Shown here piece after piece: positions 45,001-56,400 of a stretch of 64,000 nt of DNA; within the stretch, counting starts at the first letter, position 1; each line of letters starts with the position of its first letter. Made by a program: the position numbers and the translations under genes. The notes below the pieces were generated by a model that saw only the letters and a list, made by a program, of their open reading frames with translations, ran no database searches and was not told the DNA's origin. The DNA comes from Candidatus Rickettsiella isopodorum (GTDB lineage Bacteria > Pseudomonadota > Gammaproteobacteria > Diplorickettsiales > Diplorickettsiaceae). The stretch lies in contig NZ_LUKY01000031.1 of NCBI RefSeq assembly GCF_001881495.1, positions 43,864 through 107,863 on the forward strand. Reading direction: 5' to 3'.

Positions 45001-47664
45001 ATCAGGTAACTGGAGTTTTAGTTGAGATAAGACGTGGTTATTATCAATTAAACGATATTCGCTGTTAGTATAAAAACAACATAGGTGTGTCTCGGGTTGT
45101 GCTCGCATGACTGTAACAACATCAATACCTGGTAAGATAGTTCTAACTTTTTCATTAATTTCATTGAGTTCTACCCGATGCCCTCTTATTTTAACTTGTT
45201 CATCCATTCGATTGAGGTATTGAATTTTATCTTGACCAAATGCAACAACTTTATCTCCCGTTAAATAAGCTTTTATCCCTGCTTTTGAGATAGTAAACGC
45301 GTTACTCTCACGGTTGCTATAGCCTTTTGCTACACACTCGCCGGTTATGAGTAATTGACCAGGCATACCTAAGGCAGGTGTTTTTCCTTCTTCATCGATA
45401 ACATAAATTTCGCTATTGTCTACAACGGCACCAATACAAATAGGCTCATTTTTTTTTACTCTATTGACGGAAGCCCAAATAGTCGTTTCTGTAGGACCGT
45501 ACATATTAAAAAGGGTATGCCCTTGATTTAAAAAATACTCTGTAAGAGAAAAGGGCAATGGTTCGCCGCCAATCCAGAGTATTAAGCGTTTTTTACTAAA
45601 CCATTGATGGTTTTTTAAGAGTAGATAGCTTGATGGAGTAGCTTGAATAACCGTGATAAATTGCGTCTCTATTATTTTTGCTAACTCCGCCGCATTTTTT
45701 CTTAATTTTTCGCTAACGATATAAAGCGAAGCCCCACAAAAAAGAGGTAATAACAATTCTGCAATAGAAATGTCAAAACTAACAGGTGTCATCGCTAAGA
45801 GTGAATCAACTGCCGTTAAACCGGGTTTAAACGCCATGGATCTAAAAAAATTGAAAAGATTTTGATACGTGACCCTTACCCCTTTCGGTTTACCACTAGA
45901 GCCAGAAGTAAAAAGTGTATAGGCAATATCTTGTTTAGAAGTAGAATTAAAAGACTCATTGCTAAGTTTTTGTTGTGTTTTTAATTTTAAGATCGCATTG
46001 ATATGGATTAATTGGTATTGACCCGTGTCATTCTTGATTCGATGTAATGTTTGGTCATCAACAATAATAAGTTTTAAATCGGTATCATGAATTATTTCAT
46101 TAATAACAAAGTCAGGTAATTCGATGGCAAGAGGGATAAATAAGGTAGAAGAAAAAATACAAGATAGCATGGCGACAGGTAAATAATATTCGCGCGCCAG
46201 GTAAATGCCTATGCCTTTATCTCGTATTGTGCCATCAAATTTTTTTAATTCTTGATCAATACATTGCACAGCGCAGGCAATCTCATAGTAACTCATTTGA
46301 TGTGTTTCAGATTGAATCGCTATTTTTGATGCATATTGTTCAGTTATTGTAAACAATTGTTCCGCGAGTGTTATTTTTGGCAGAGCAGTGATACGACCCA
46401 CTGAGATAGGGGTTGCTTGAGTAGAAAATTTAAGTGAACTAATGTAATTATGAGTGTTTTGTGTGATGAAATCGATCGTTTTTTCAAAATTTTTAGCTAA
46501 TTGATTGAATAATTCAATGGCAAACTCACCACGGTTTGATTCAAGTTGAATGACCATTTTTTTTTCATTAAAATTATAAACTAGTGAGAAGCATTTAAGG
46601 CTGCTTTGACTATTGATAGGGGTGACTGAAGAAGGTTTTCCTTTAATACGAGGGCTTTCTAATGGCAATAGACCCGGAGAATGATTGATAAGTACATTAA
46701 ATAAATTGGGATGGTGATTGAGTTTTTCATCAAGCATTGAGATTAATTTAGAAAAGGAAATGCTTCCCGCTAAACGATGTTGTTTTCTCTGTGTTTTAAT
46801 TTCCTCTAGCACGGTTAATACGCTGCTTTTTTTATTACAGGTAATAAATAACGGTAATAGGGTAAGATAACAGGCAATGGCTTGATGTGGCAGTCTCTGA
46901 CTAGCGCAGTAAGAAAGCACTAAATTGTTCTCTGTAGTTTCTTCATTAGTCGAATAAACATGAATAAGTATGGCGACTGCCGCTGTGATCACTTGAAAGA
47001 GTGTAAATTTATGTTGCTCTGTGAACTTTTTTAAGCGTGAAAAACAAGCGGGGCTAATATTCCAACGTGTCGCTATAAACGCTTTATTAGTTATTTTTGG
47101 TAAAAAGGGGAGTGCTTGATAGACCGATTTATAGTTCAGTTGCTTCTGCCAGTAATTAATAGCATTTTTTTGATTTTCCTGTATCTGAAAATCGGAGTTA
47201 AAGTTTATTTGATTAAGCTTATTAGCAAATACACAGGATAAGGCTTTACAAAAATCAGAATAACAAGCCCCGTCAAAAATTAAATGGCTTAAATGAACAA
47301 TAAGCGAACCACTTTTAGAATTTTTTTTCCACTCGAAGCAATACAATGGAATACTATGGATAGTAAAAAGTTTTTTTACAGGTTTAATAGGTTCTAAAAT
47401 TAAGCTCACAGGATTTAACGAGGGATCTTGCCGCTGCTTTAATAAAATCAAATCTTTTTCAAAAAAACGATATGTAAATCCTGGGCAAATTTCGGTTAAT
47501 AATAAATAAATGGCGGTTTGTAGTTCGTCTATTTTCATCGCAGCGGTGATATGAAACTGATATGACAAGGTATTGGATACTAAATTCCCCTCTTTTTTCA
47601 TGCTATCAAAGATTAATTTTTCCGACTCACTGGCATGTAGAATTTCATGATTCAGTTTAGGCAT
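42076..47664 (-). CDS. PKS-C: NRPS-PKS hybrid, C-A-PCP-KS-DH
   Basis: 1862 residues. Condensation domain 1-410 with SHLIFDG (126-132), keeping the second, catalytic His. Adenylation domain ~425-925 with LFTSGSSGKPKG, NMYGPTETT, LTGD and TRSGKIEKN; the specificity residues I extract by position (D631, I632, A635, Q674, W697, G699, M721, I729, W730, K908) resemble the glycine code DILQLGLIWK. Carrier domain with GFNSL (S971). Ketosynthase ~1030-1440 with DTACSGS (C1183), ETHGTGT (H1316) and NIGHLEAAAG (H1357). Dehydratase from ~1600 with H1615, P1624 and D1774/Q1778; the G of HxxxGxxxxP is K1619. There is no KR, ACP or AT after the DH, so the last module is incomplete and must be finished by another protein. 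Its start overlaps the end of PKS-B by 8 bp. Confidence 0.9.
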   Translation of the reverse strand: MPKLNHEILHASESEKLIFDSMKKEGNLVSNTLSYQFHITAAMKIDELQTAIYLLLTEICPGFTYRFFEKDLILLKQRQDPSLNPVSLILEPIKPVKKLFTIHSIPLYCFEWKKNSKSGSLIVHLSHLIFDGACYSDFCKALSCVFANKLNQINFNSDFQIQENQKNAINYWQKQLNYKSVYQALPFLPKITNKAFIATRWNISPACFSRLKKFTEQHKFTLFQVITAAVAILIHVYSTNEETTENNLVLSYCASQRLPHQAIACYLTLLPLFITCNKKSSVLTVLEEIKTQRKQHRLAGSISFSKLISMLDEKLNHHPNLFNVLINHSPGLLPLESPRIKGKPSSVTPINSQSSLKCFSLVYNFNEKKMVIQLESNRGEFAIELFNQLAKNFEKTIDFITQNTHNYISSLKFSTQATPISVGRITALPKITLAEQLFTITEQYASKIAIQSETHQMSYYEIACAVQCIDQELKKFDGTIRDKGIGIYLAREYYLPVAMLSCIFSSTLFIPLAIELPDFVINEIIHDTDLKLIIVDDQTLHRIKNDTGQYQLIHINAILKLKTQQKLSNESFNSTSKQDIAYTLFTSGSSGKPKGVRVTYQNLFNFFRSMAFKPGLTAVDSLLAMTPVSFDISIAELLLPLFCGASLYIVSEKLRKNAAELAKIIETQFITVIQATPSSYLLLKNHQWFSKKRLILWIGGEPLPFSLTEYFLNQGHTLFNMYGPTETTIWASVNRVKKNEPICIGAVVDNSEIYVIDEEGKTPALGMPGQLLITGECVAKGYSNRESNAFTISKAGIKAYLTGDKVVAFGQDKIQYLNRMDEQVKIRGHRVELNEINEKVRTILPGIDVVTVMRAQPETHLCCFYTNSEYRLIDNNHVLSQLKLQLPDYKCPHALIYLPAFPMTRSGKIEKNALANMPLSQLEPQVHSSRKQFTPAQSDSQVNRLCKLIKDHFDILIDDTSLSLTAYGFNSLSFTRLSMLIKQIFSVDFPAHQFYRTNHIADIAKRLQNQDNIERSSCHLPHKKRLSKKIAIIGYDCLMPGGLDAKSFWHSLINHENRVSSHHRNWLNSTDKAGYIDNIERFDRRFFKLSPLESARMDPRQRLLLQCTWKTLEQAGYSAEALRSSPISCFVAATGMDYLLAQIKDSLQANPYSLSGNSTAILANRLSYYFNWHGLSMTLDTACSGSLTALIRACDQLCLTRDKMAFVAAVNLIADNHLSEALQAGNFLSEHSRCASFSEEADGYVRGEGVIGFLLKPLADAEKDRDTIHAVIESVAENHGGEAQSLSAPNIEAQLALLLEAYDSSLANKLSYIETHGTGTKLGDPIEIDALKAFANSALTHNPNRIKLGAVKTNIGHLEAAAGFASLLKIILAMSHRQLPANLHFKKLNPLIDLSASSLEILSENQAWVGDELVAGISSMGFGGSNAHVVVSNLSIPSQSETPKDEQASLIILSAKNEKSLKARVLSLIEDLHSLSPSISLKDIAYTLAIGRDHFVNYRLAFIASNREELQKQLSTIEKKDKKLTDFTKFPELAAYYQAYLNKEIVNWKTLFTDNTFQRISLTPYTFDEQNYWYTNLLSNKTTVKPLLTNISLHKLSPHEYRLTIANNHPFLEDHRVFKQKILPGVAHIEFAMMVLQRAGIKSPLTAVENFYWIRPITIKADEVNLSLSITLKPIQEGYQIEFKDLQETSFSFGKFIEKSSLVLPKSWLEEVKHTLKSNPLTRYSALQVYNAFSELGIDYGPYFQCIDYVDVYKNTSRAKLSLNTQGSIVSLLDCALQTGMVISLKSSEAGLMPFTLGSMVLNERLNIESLNSVQVYTKKLSSFRTHILVCDPNDIPLLSFIDLGVKAAKFKIEIPVPITEK

Positions 47665-50416
47665 AGGGTTTTTCGACCTTTAAGAGGAATGCTAATAAAT
47701 CAGGATTAAATTGATGGGTTTCAGTAAGAGGAATAAAATGGCCGCTATCAACGTAGGGCTTAACTTTTGATCCTTTAATATAAGCGAGAAATTTATTTTG
47801 CTCTGTACTTAATAGGGGATCTTTTTCACCATAGACAATCAGTGTGGGTATATTGATCTTTTGCAAATCAAAAGCTGAAATATTTAGTTCCATCAACGAC
47901 TGGTAGTAATAACTTAAAACACTCATTTCAGATTTTGCACCAATGTGTTTATCAATATCGTCTTGTGTTTGATAGACAATCGAAAGGAAATTTTGTAGGG
48001 ATTGAAGTTCATTTTGTATCGCTATGGTTTTACCAAATAATTCACTATCGAAATAGGTTGCACTACTGACTAAAGTCATACTCTGCACCAAATCTGGTTT
48101 CGTTAATGCAAGCAGTAAACTGAGTATGCCGCCTAGAGACCAACCAATAAAATGTGCACGAAGCTTATTTTTATCGAGATAATGAATAATTTGATTAACG
48201 ATATTTTGCAAGGAAAAGGGCTGATTAGGATCGAATACAGAAGGGTAGTGACCGGGATAGTGGGGAATATGTAACTGATAAGCTTGAGCATGTAATAAGG
48301 GAATTTGTCTTAACCAAGCGAGGTAATTCGTATTTAATGGTGGCAATAATATAATAGGTATACCAGGCTTCTGACTGACTACCCAACATAGCGCTGAGGG
48401 TGGTGATTCTTTTAAAGATAAGCCTAGTGAGTTTAAGTTTTTTTCACTAAAGGGGCTATAGGATATTATCGCCTTATTTTTTTTCAGACTATCAGCAAAT
48501 TTTGCTAGCGAAGGAGCATTCCAGACGGATTCTATTTTGACATCAATATTTTTCTCACGTAATGCGTCAATAAGTTGAATCGCCGTTAATGAATCGATGC
48601 CTAATTCAAGCAGTGACTTATTTTCATCAATAGCAAGCTTTTCATAATGTAGTAAAGAAGAAAGTATAGATTTAATGACTTCTAAGATTGCTTCGAGCGG
48701 TTCATTTTTTTCATCGGGGAGGGTGAGCGAGTGAGTTATCCAATATTCCTCTTTTAAAAAAGGATAGCTAGGTAATACATGAGGGCTTAAGTGTAAAGAT
48801 AACGTTGAGAGTTGCGTATTATCACCCTTTAACCATGCTTGGATAATAGCGTGAGCACTATTATCTTGTCCCTCTGCATAAAATTGAACGATTGATGATT
48901 GCAGAGAGATATTTTGCAAATTTAAAGTTAAGCTATGATGGTCTTTTGCATAGACCGCTATTCGATGTGAAAAATATTTCGGTTTTCTAATCAAGCGAGC
49001 ACTCATATCAGCAAGCGAAATCTCAGTGGTTGTGATTAAGAAATCGCGTAGATGATTAATAATAATTTCAAGTTTTTCATTATTTTCAGCACTGAAAATA
49101 AAAAAATGTTCGAAAAGATGAGATGGGTTGACGGTTTTTTTATGGGGAAACTTTAGAATTAAGTGAGCGTTTGAGCCGGTAAAGCCAAATGCACTGATCC
49201 CCGCATAGTATTTATCGTCTGGCCATTTGACAGTGGTTTGATTAATCGTAAAAGGAGCAATCGAGGCATGCTCACTTGCTTTCTTGAATAAGGGGTTAGG
49301 TGGAATAAGTGCGTGTTGATAGCTGAGCAAAACTTTAATGAGGCTAGCTAGACCTGCGCATACTAATGTATGGCCGATAATAGTTTTTGAAGAGCCTAGA
49401 TAACAGGATCCTTTGATGACTGTATCGCCTAAAGCGCCAGCTAATCCTCTAAGCTCAATTAAATCACCTAGTTTAGTCCCTGTTCCATGTGTTTCAATCA
49501 TGGCTAAATCATTGAAGCTAAGCTCGCTTTGTAACGCCCGTTGTATGACAGATTGTTGTGAGCGTGAATTGGGCGCCATCAAACCATTACTTAAACCATC
49601 ATGATTCCAGCACAATGACTCAATAAGACCATAGACATGGAGTTTTAATTCAATGGCTTGTTCGAGTTTCATGATGACAAGCATGACAGCGCCTTCAGAA
49701 GGAACAAATCCATCCGCGCTCTCATCAAATACAGCACAATGCTGATTCGCTGAAATCATATCTGCCTGGGATGCAAGTTGATGAAATTCAGACGTAGAAA
49801 AGAGTGTCGCTCCACCCACTAATGCGGCCTTGCATTCACCACTTTCGATAGATAAACGCGCAATATTTAATGCCGACAAACCAGAAGAACAGGCGGTATC
49901 TATGGTAATTGAAGGGCCATTAAAATCATAAAAATAGGAAAGACGTCCTGATAAAGCGGAAGGCGCGTTACCTAAAAAACTATAGGTATTGGAAGAGGCT
50001 TTTTTGTTTAATAGTAATAAATTCTTATAATCACTAGGAAGACTAGAAGTGAAAATACCGGTATTGATTGATTTTAATGTTTCAATGGATAGCCCGCTCG
50101 ATTCAATGGCTTGCCAAGATACTTGCATTAACCATCGTTGTTGGGGATCCATACATAGGGCTTCGTAAGGGGATATATTAAAAAAAGCAGGATCAAAACA
50201 TTTAATGTCAGTTAAAAATCCAGCTTTAGCCTCATACCCATCCTGCCATTTTCTTACTTGATTGGCGCATTCATTGCCTGTAGTTAAATTTTTCCAATAA
50301 GTATCTAGAGATTCAGAGCCAGGTAGTTTACATGCCATGCCAACAATGCAGGTTTTGTTTAAATCTTTTTCTGTCCAAGTGTCTAAAGTAGTGGGTTCTT
50401 TTGCTAATGCCGTCAT
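47657..50416 (-). CDS. PKS-B: terminal module, KS-ACP-thioesterase
   Basis: 919 residues. Ketosynthase ~20-430 with DTACSSG (C176), ETHGTGT (H310) and IIGHTLVCAG (H349; the usual Asn two positions before GH is Ile). A post-KS linker (LPSYPFLKEEYW) is followed by a carrier domain with ELGIDSL (S609). The C-terminal alpha/beta hydrolase is a thioesterase: GWSLGG (S760), YGEKDPLL (acid) and DSGHFIPL (His). It should extend once and release the product by hydrolysis or cyclisation. No AT is present. It begins in a TAATG overlap with PKS-A and ends overlapping PKS-C, so the three minus-strand genes are translationally coupled. Confidence 0.9.
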   Translation of the reverse strand: MTALAKEPTTLDTWTEKDLNKTCIVGMACKLPGSESLDTYWKNLTTGNECANQVRKWQDGYEAKAGFLTDIKCFDPAFFNISPYEALCMDPQQRWLMQVSWQAIESSGLSIETLKSINTGIFTSSLPSDYKNLLLLNKKASSNTYSFLGNAPSALSGRLSYFYDFNGPSITIDTACSSGLSALNIARLSIESGECKAALVGGATLFSTSEFHQLASQADMISANQHCAVFDESADGFVPSEGAVMLVIMKLEQAIELKLHVYGLIESLCWNHDGLSNGLMAPNSRSQQSVIQRALQSELSFNDLAMIETHGTGTKLGDLIELRGLAGALGDTVIKGSCYLGSSKTIIGHTLVCAGLASLIKVLLSYQHALIPPNPLFKKASEHASIAPFTINQTTVKWPDDKYYAGISAFGFTGSNAHLILKFPHKKTVNPSHLFEHFFIFSAENNEKLEIIINHLRDFLITTTEISLADMSARLIRKPKYFSHRIAVYAKDHHSLTLNLQNISLQSSIVQFYAEGQDNSAHAIIQAWLKGDNTQLSTLSLHLSPHVLPSYPFLKEEYWITHSLTLPDEKNEPLEAILEVIKSILSSLLHYEKLAIDENKSLLELGIDSLTAIQLIDALREKNIDVKIESVWNAPSLAKFADSLKKNKAIISYSPFSEKNLNSLGLSLKESPPSALCWVVSQKPGIPIILLPPLNTNYLAWLRQIPLLHAQAYQLHIPHYPGHYPSVFDPNQPFSLQNIVNQIIHYLDKNKLRAHFIGWSLGGILSLLLALTKPDLVQSMTLVSSATYFDSELFGKTIAIQNELQSLQNFLSIVYQTQDDIDKHIGAKSEMSVLSYYYQSLMELNISAFDLQKINIPTLIVYGEKDPLLSTEQNKFLAYIKGSKVKPYVDSGHFIPLTETHQFNPDLLAFLLKVEKPYA

Positions 50417-53400
50417 TAAATGTTCTCCGTCAATTCAGCGATGTCATTTAATGCAACAGGTATCTCATCATCAAACCAATAAGGTTTAAGGTCAAAACAA
50501 TATCCCGGTAGATGGTGTTTTTTTATAGAAGTATTTCCGTATAATTTAGACCAGTCTAATTGTTTACCTTGCAAATAAGCTTGCATTGCATCGTCTGCAT
50601 TCATTTGAGAAGAGAAATCATTGGGTTTGAGCGTGGTATTCACAATACCGCTATAATGACTATTCGTTAGTGCCTCAATGAAGTCATTAAGATTATCGCT
50701 GACTACCGCCATGCGATGTCTAAAATGTTCTCGTGCTGTATTTAGCGTAAATGAAAGGGAGAGCAGTGAGTAGTTGCCCCCTTCTTTTTTTAAAAAAATG
50801 GCAAGTTGTTGCCGCATTTTAGCTAATGAATTTTCAGAAACTGCCGATAAAGTAAATAAATAGCGTTTAGTTTCTGTCAATTGATCAGATGTCGGCGTTG
50901 CTTCATAGCGCATCATGACTAAATGCGCATTGGAACCGCCAAAACCAAAAGAACTAATTCCTGCTACGAGGGGATGTTTACTCTGCCATGATTTATTTTC
51001 TGTTAGTAGTTCAAAGGGCGTATTTTCTAATTGAATGTAAGGGTTTTGCTGGTTAAAGTGGATATTTGCAGGTAAATTTTTGTTTTTTAATGCATAAATA
51101 ACTTTCATTAATGCGGGAATACCCGCTGCGGGTTCTAAATGCCCTACATTGGTTTTAACGGCACCCAGCTGAATGGATCCTTTTTCAGCATCAGGATTAA
51201 GAATAGCAAAAGCTTGAGTTAATGCATCAATTTCAACAGGATCGCCCAGTTTGGTACCTGTACCATGTGTTTCAATATAACTCACTTGTCTCGCTAATGA
51301 GGGACTATACGCTTTAAGTAGTAATTGTTTTTGTGCTAAAGGTTTAGGTGCGGTCAGCGAGTTTGCTTTACCACCGTGATTTTCAGCAAAACTTTTTATT
51401 ATCGCGTGGATAGGGTCATTTGCTTTTTTGGCATCTTTTAGCCGTTTAATCAAAAAGCATCCAACCCCTTCACCTCGGACATAACCATCGGCATTTTTGT
51501 CAAACGTAGCACATCGATAGTTAGGAGATAATATCCCCATACTGCTTGCAGCATCGGTCACGACAGAGTCAATGAGCAAGCTGACAGCACCTGCTAAAAC
51601 CGCTTCACATTCACCATTTTTTAAAGCGATCAAGCCACGATTAATAGCAACTAAGGTGCTAGAACAGGCGGTATCAATCGTTTGACTGGGCCCATCAAAA
51701 TTAAATAGATACGAAATACGATTTGCAAGCATCGCATGAGCGTTACCGGTCGCTGCATAAGCATGATTACTTCGTTGTTGTTGCTGCAATAGGCCTTGAT
51801 AATCATTAAATTGAACACCCACAAATACACCGACATGGTGTAGTTGTGAGGGAGTATAAGCGGCATTTAATAAAGTATTATAAGCCGTTTGTAGAAATAA
51901 TCGATGCTGAGGATCCATTAACGTGGCTTCGCGCTTAGAAATACCAAAAAATTTAGCATCAAAACCCCGTATATCGGCTAGCGTTGCTGCATAATAGTTT
52001 CCATTTTTCCAACGTTCTACTTTTCTAACCGCAGATTGATTGTTCAGTAGACTTTGCCAAAAGCTGGCTATATCAGGTCCTCCTGGTAATAAACCATCTA
52101 AACCAATAATGGCAAAATCATCCTCTGACTCACCATAAATAGAAGGGGTACTTAGTATGGATTCACGGTTAAGAGCAGTCTGTTTAATAGCAGAGTCTGA
52201 TTTTTTGACAATATAGCCAGTGATTTTTTCTAAGCTGTTGTAAGTGAAGAATGCACTGGGTGCCATAACAATGTCAAAGTAATGGCGTATTTCGCTTGCC
52301 ATTTCAGTTAACAATAGGGAATTAAAGCCTAAATCACTTATTTGCATCTTTAAATCTAAATTTTCAGCAGGCATTTTTGTTATTTTTGTTATGATCTGTT
52401 TTAATTTTTCAAGTACATTTTCTTTATCTAATGTGTGATTATCAGACGCTGAAGAAGTCACTGATTTATAAATTAAATTATCTTTTATCTTTTGATGGTT
52501 TCCTAGCAAGGGAATTATTTGTGAGGGGATCTGTTTATTTAACAAGCTATCAAATAAATGAACGCCTTCTTCTTTTTTCAATGGGCGTAATCCTGTGGTT
52601 TCAGTAATATAATCAACCGTCGCTTGATCAATGGCTAAGCCTTCAACTTGCCAGATAGGCCAATTAATTGAAATGCTAGTCCCTGATCGTAAACCGGTCT
52701 TAACCTGCTGGACTCTATTATTTGAAAATAAATCTAAAAAGGTATTACCGACACAGTAATCCGCTTGACCGACATTACCAAATACGCTTGATACAGAAGA
52801 AAAACAGATAAAAAAATCGAGTGCTAAATTTTTTGTTGCTTCATCAAGATGAATAGTTCCATCAATTTTGCTGCCTATGACGGCGTTAAAATCAGCAAAA
52901 CTTTTTTTGTTGAAAAGACCATCGTTCAATACAGAAGTGCTTTGTATGACCCCATCTAAGCGCCCATGTGATTGTAGGATATGGGTAATGCATTGTTCGA
53001 CTTTTGCAAGCTGGGTAATGTCAGTGACATAGTATTCAAGCTTTCCTTGCGACTTGCTTAATTGAGCAAACAGTTTCTGTTTGTGAGTGCTTAGGTTGGA
53101 TCGGCCAATAATAATAACGGTTGCGTGATAATTTTTTAAAAGCATTTCGCTAATTAATAGACCGATAGCGCCTAGACCTCCTGCGAGCAAATAAATACCG
53201 CCTTTTTTAAGTAAGCTTATTGACGGATGTGTATCTACCCCATGAATTTCAGTGTACTGATGCTCATACCAGCTTTTTTCTGAAAAAATAGTGTGTTGAT
53301 AAGGAATATCATTTTTTTTGAAGCAACCTTGAGTGTTTTCTATTAAGTCAGCTAATAAGTTATCGGATTCTATCAACAGCATATGGAAATTAGACTTCTC

Positions 53401-56400
53401 TAAAGAGATGACTCTGAACAAAGCTGAGAGTGATTTAAGGTGTGCAAGTTCGGCATTGCTACGATAGGGCGTGCAATGTTGGTAGTATAAGGTTTGATTT
53501 AAAGAATAAACAAATTGAGCGAACTCAAAATGTAATTTAAAAAATTGTTTTATATCGGGTTGGGTTTCGTAGGCGCATAGGTTAACAATAAAGACATTGA
53601 GCGAATCTATGCTGGCTATACGAGACCGTAATGTTTTTTCCCAATCGTTATTTTCATCCAATAGGATGCAGTGATGATGAGTGTTATTAAGTATCGCTTC
53701 GATAGTTGCTGTTTGACCCGCAAGACATAAATATATTTTTGGCGAATCCTGTTCAAGCGCTAAGGGAGTATGGCATTCGCTACGATTTGGCGTTAGCAAT
53801 AGTGGGTTAATGTTTATGTTTTCCCTAATAGTCACAGGATCGGTTTTATCAAAAATTCCGATTGCCCAATAAGCTTGTTGATTAAATAGTTTGTTGGGTT
53901 TTGCTAATACTTTACGTTGATGTGACGGGGGCGGACTTTTTAAAATGACGTGAGCATTCGATCCTCCTGCACCAAAGGCACTAATTCCTGCATAAAGACA
54001 ATTCTGTTCAGTTTTCCATTCACACAATTCTTTTTGTAGCTTTAAACGACTATTTTTTAAAGGTAACTGTGGATTTTCAATGCTACAAAAAAGAGAAGGG
54101 ACTAATGTGCGGTAGTGCATTTGTAGAAGAACTTTTACAATAGAGGCTAAACCTGCCGCTGATTCTAAATGACCAATGTTACTTTTCAGTGAGCCTATAC
54201 CACATCGTGTTTGCGTTTCTGTTCCATAGGCGGTATTCAAGCCTTCAATTTCAATCGGATCGCCTAACGAAGTTCCTGTGCCATGTGCTTCAACGTAGCT
54301 GATTTTATTCGCAGAAAGTTTGGCTTGTTCCAATGCGTTAGAAATGACGATGGCTTGGGATTGAGCAGAAGGAACGGTGAAAGCACTCCCGCGACCCACT
54401 GCATTTAATGCACTCCCTTTTATAACCCCATAAATCTTATCTTCATCAACGAGGGCTTGTTTGAATGGTTTGATGACTAATGCGATGGCACCTTCACCAG
54501 GGACATAGCCATCTGCGCCGATACCAAAACTATAGCAGCGACCGGTAGGGCTTAAAAATTTCCCCTCACTCAAGAATCGAAATTTACCCGGATGGCACAT
54601 GATATTGACGCCACCTACTAAAGCGGCTTTGCATTCTTTTAAACGTAAACTATTAATGGCTAGGTGTAGTGCGCTTAAAGAACCAGAACACATGGTATCA
54701 ACGGATAGGCTGGGCCCTTTAAAATCAAAGTAATGAGAAAGATGATTGGCTATTCCTGCAAAAGAGCTATTAATTAACTTTTGTTGAGACTCTAAAATTT
54801 GATAATGGCCATACATAGCCGCAATAAAGACACCGACGTTAGAGGTAAAATTCGAAAAAAAATCACAATCAGCGAGTGCCAAATAGCTTTGATGTAATAA
54901 ACGGCGTGCTTGCGGATCCATTTTTTCTGCTTCGATCGGTAAAATTTTAAAAAACTGAGCATCAAACATCTCAGCGTGTGTGATGAATCCTCCATGTCTT
55001 GCATAATTAGCGCCAGATTTTTGTGGATCGTTAGTAAAGTAATTCCGCCAATTCCATCGAGAAAAAGGAATTTCTTGAATAGCGGATTGACCTTCCTTAA
55101 GGAGCTGCCACAACTCAATAATATTGTCTGCTTTAGGAAATTCTCCGGCCATACCAATAATAGCAATATCTTCTTCGCGATCCGTATCGTCGGTTATTAA
55201 TGTTTCTGATAGCGAAGGTTGCAAGCTATTTTTTTTCTTACTTATGAAAGAATCCGTCATCTTGGTGGGTATTAAAACGTCGTTTAAAGCAGAATAATAA
55301 TTTTCAATTAAAAATTGTGCGATAGCGCTTATCGTTCCATATTGAAATACTAAGGTTTTAGTAATGCTGATTTGATTCTCGCGATGAGAAAGTGATTGAG
55401 AAATGCGAACAGCGATATTAATCGCAATGATTGAGTCTACCCCTTTTTCTAAGAGATAGTCATGATTTTTTAAATCACGTAGCTTAGTACATTTTACGAT
55501 GATTTCGTGAACCCATGCTTCAATTGATTTCAAGGATAGCGATTTAGAATCCGCTTGTGTTTTTAATGTTAAAGCTGTTTTTTTACTTGTTTGGTCAACA
55601 AGACTATAGGCTCCTTGGTATATAGCGGCTATTTCAACGTGCTGTGCTAATAGCTGGCACATCGATGCTAACGCTTTTTGAGGTAACATGGCTTCCAGCA
55701 AGGATGTGTTTTCCATTTGCATGCCTGACTCTGATTGCCAGAGTCCCCAATTGATGGAGTACCATTTGCTTAGCGTATTAGTTTTGTTGTTATGGCGGGT
55801 GATGGCGTTTAAAAAAGCGTTAGCTGCGGCATAATCGGTTTGACCTATATTGCCAATGATGCCGGAAAGAGAAGAGAATAATATCACCCAATCCAATTTA
55901 AAGTCTTTGGCTAATTGTTCTATGACTAAAGTACCACCGACTTTTGGTGTTAATGTTTTTACATAAGTTTCTATTTTTTTTGATCTAAACAAACTATCGT
56001 TGAGCGTTCCGGCAAGATGGAAGATTCCGGTAATTTTTCCGTAGTTTTTTTCTAGGTAAGTCGCTATTTCTTTCATTGCAACAAAGTCGCTGCAATCTAC
56101 TTTAAAGTAAGCTTTAGCGCCGGTTATTTTTAGCTGTTTAGAAAAGACAGGATCTAATTCACGTCGTCCGGTTAAAAAAACTCGACAGCTAAATTCATTT
56201 TTTAAATACGTCGCTAAGATTTGTCCTAAAGCACCATTTCCACCGGTTATAATCACATTTCCTTGAAGAAAGGGAGGATGAATGGGTTCTAATGCGATAC
56301 TAGACCATTGTGTGTAAACTAATTGATTTTGTTGTAATTTAAATTGCTTATAGCCGTGCGAGAAACACGTCTCAAAATAAGTAGGGAAGTTTTGCCAGAA

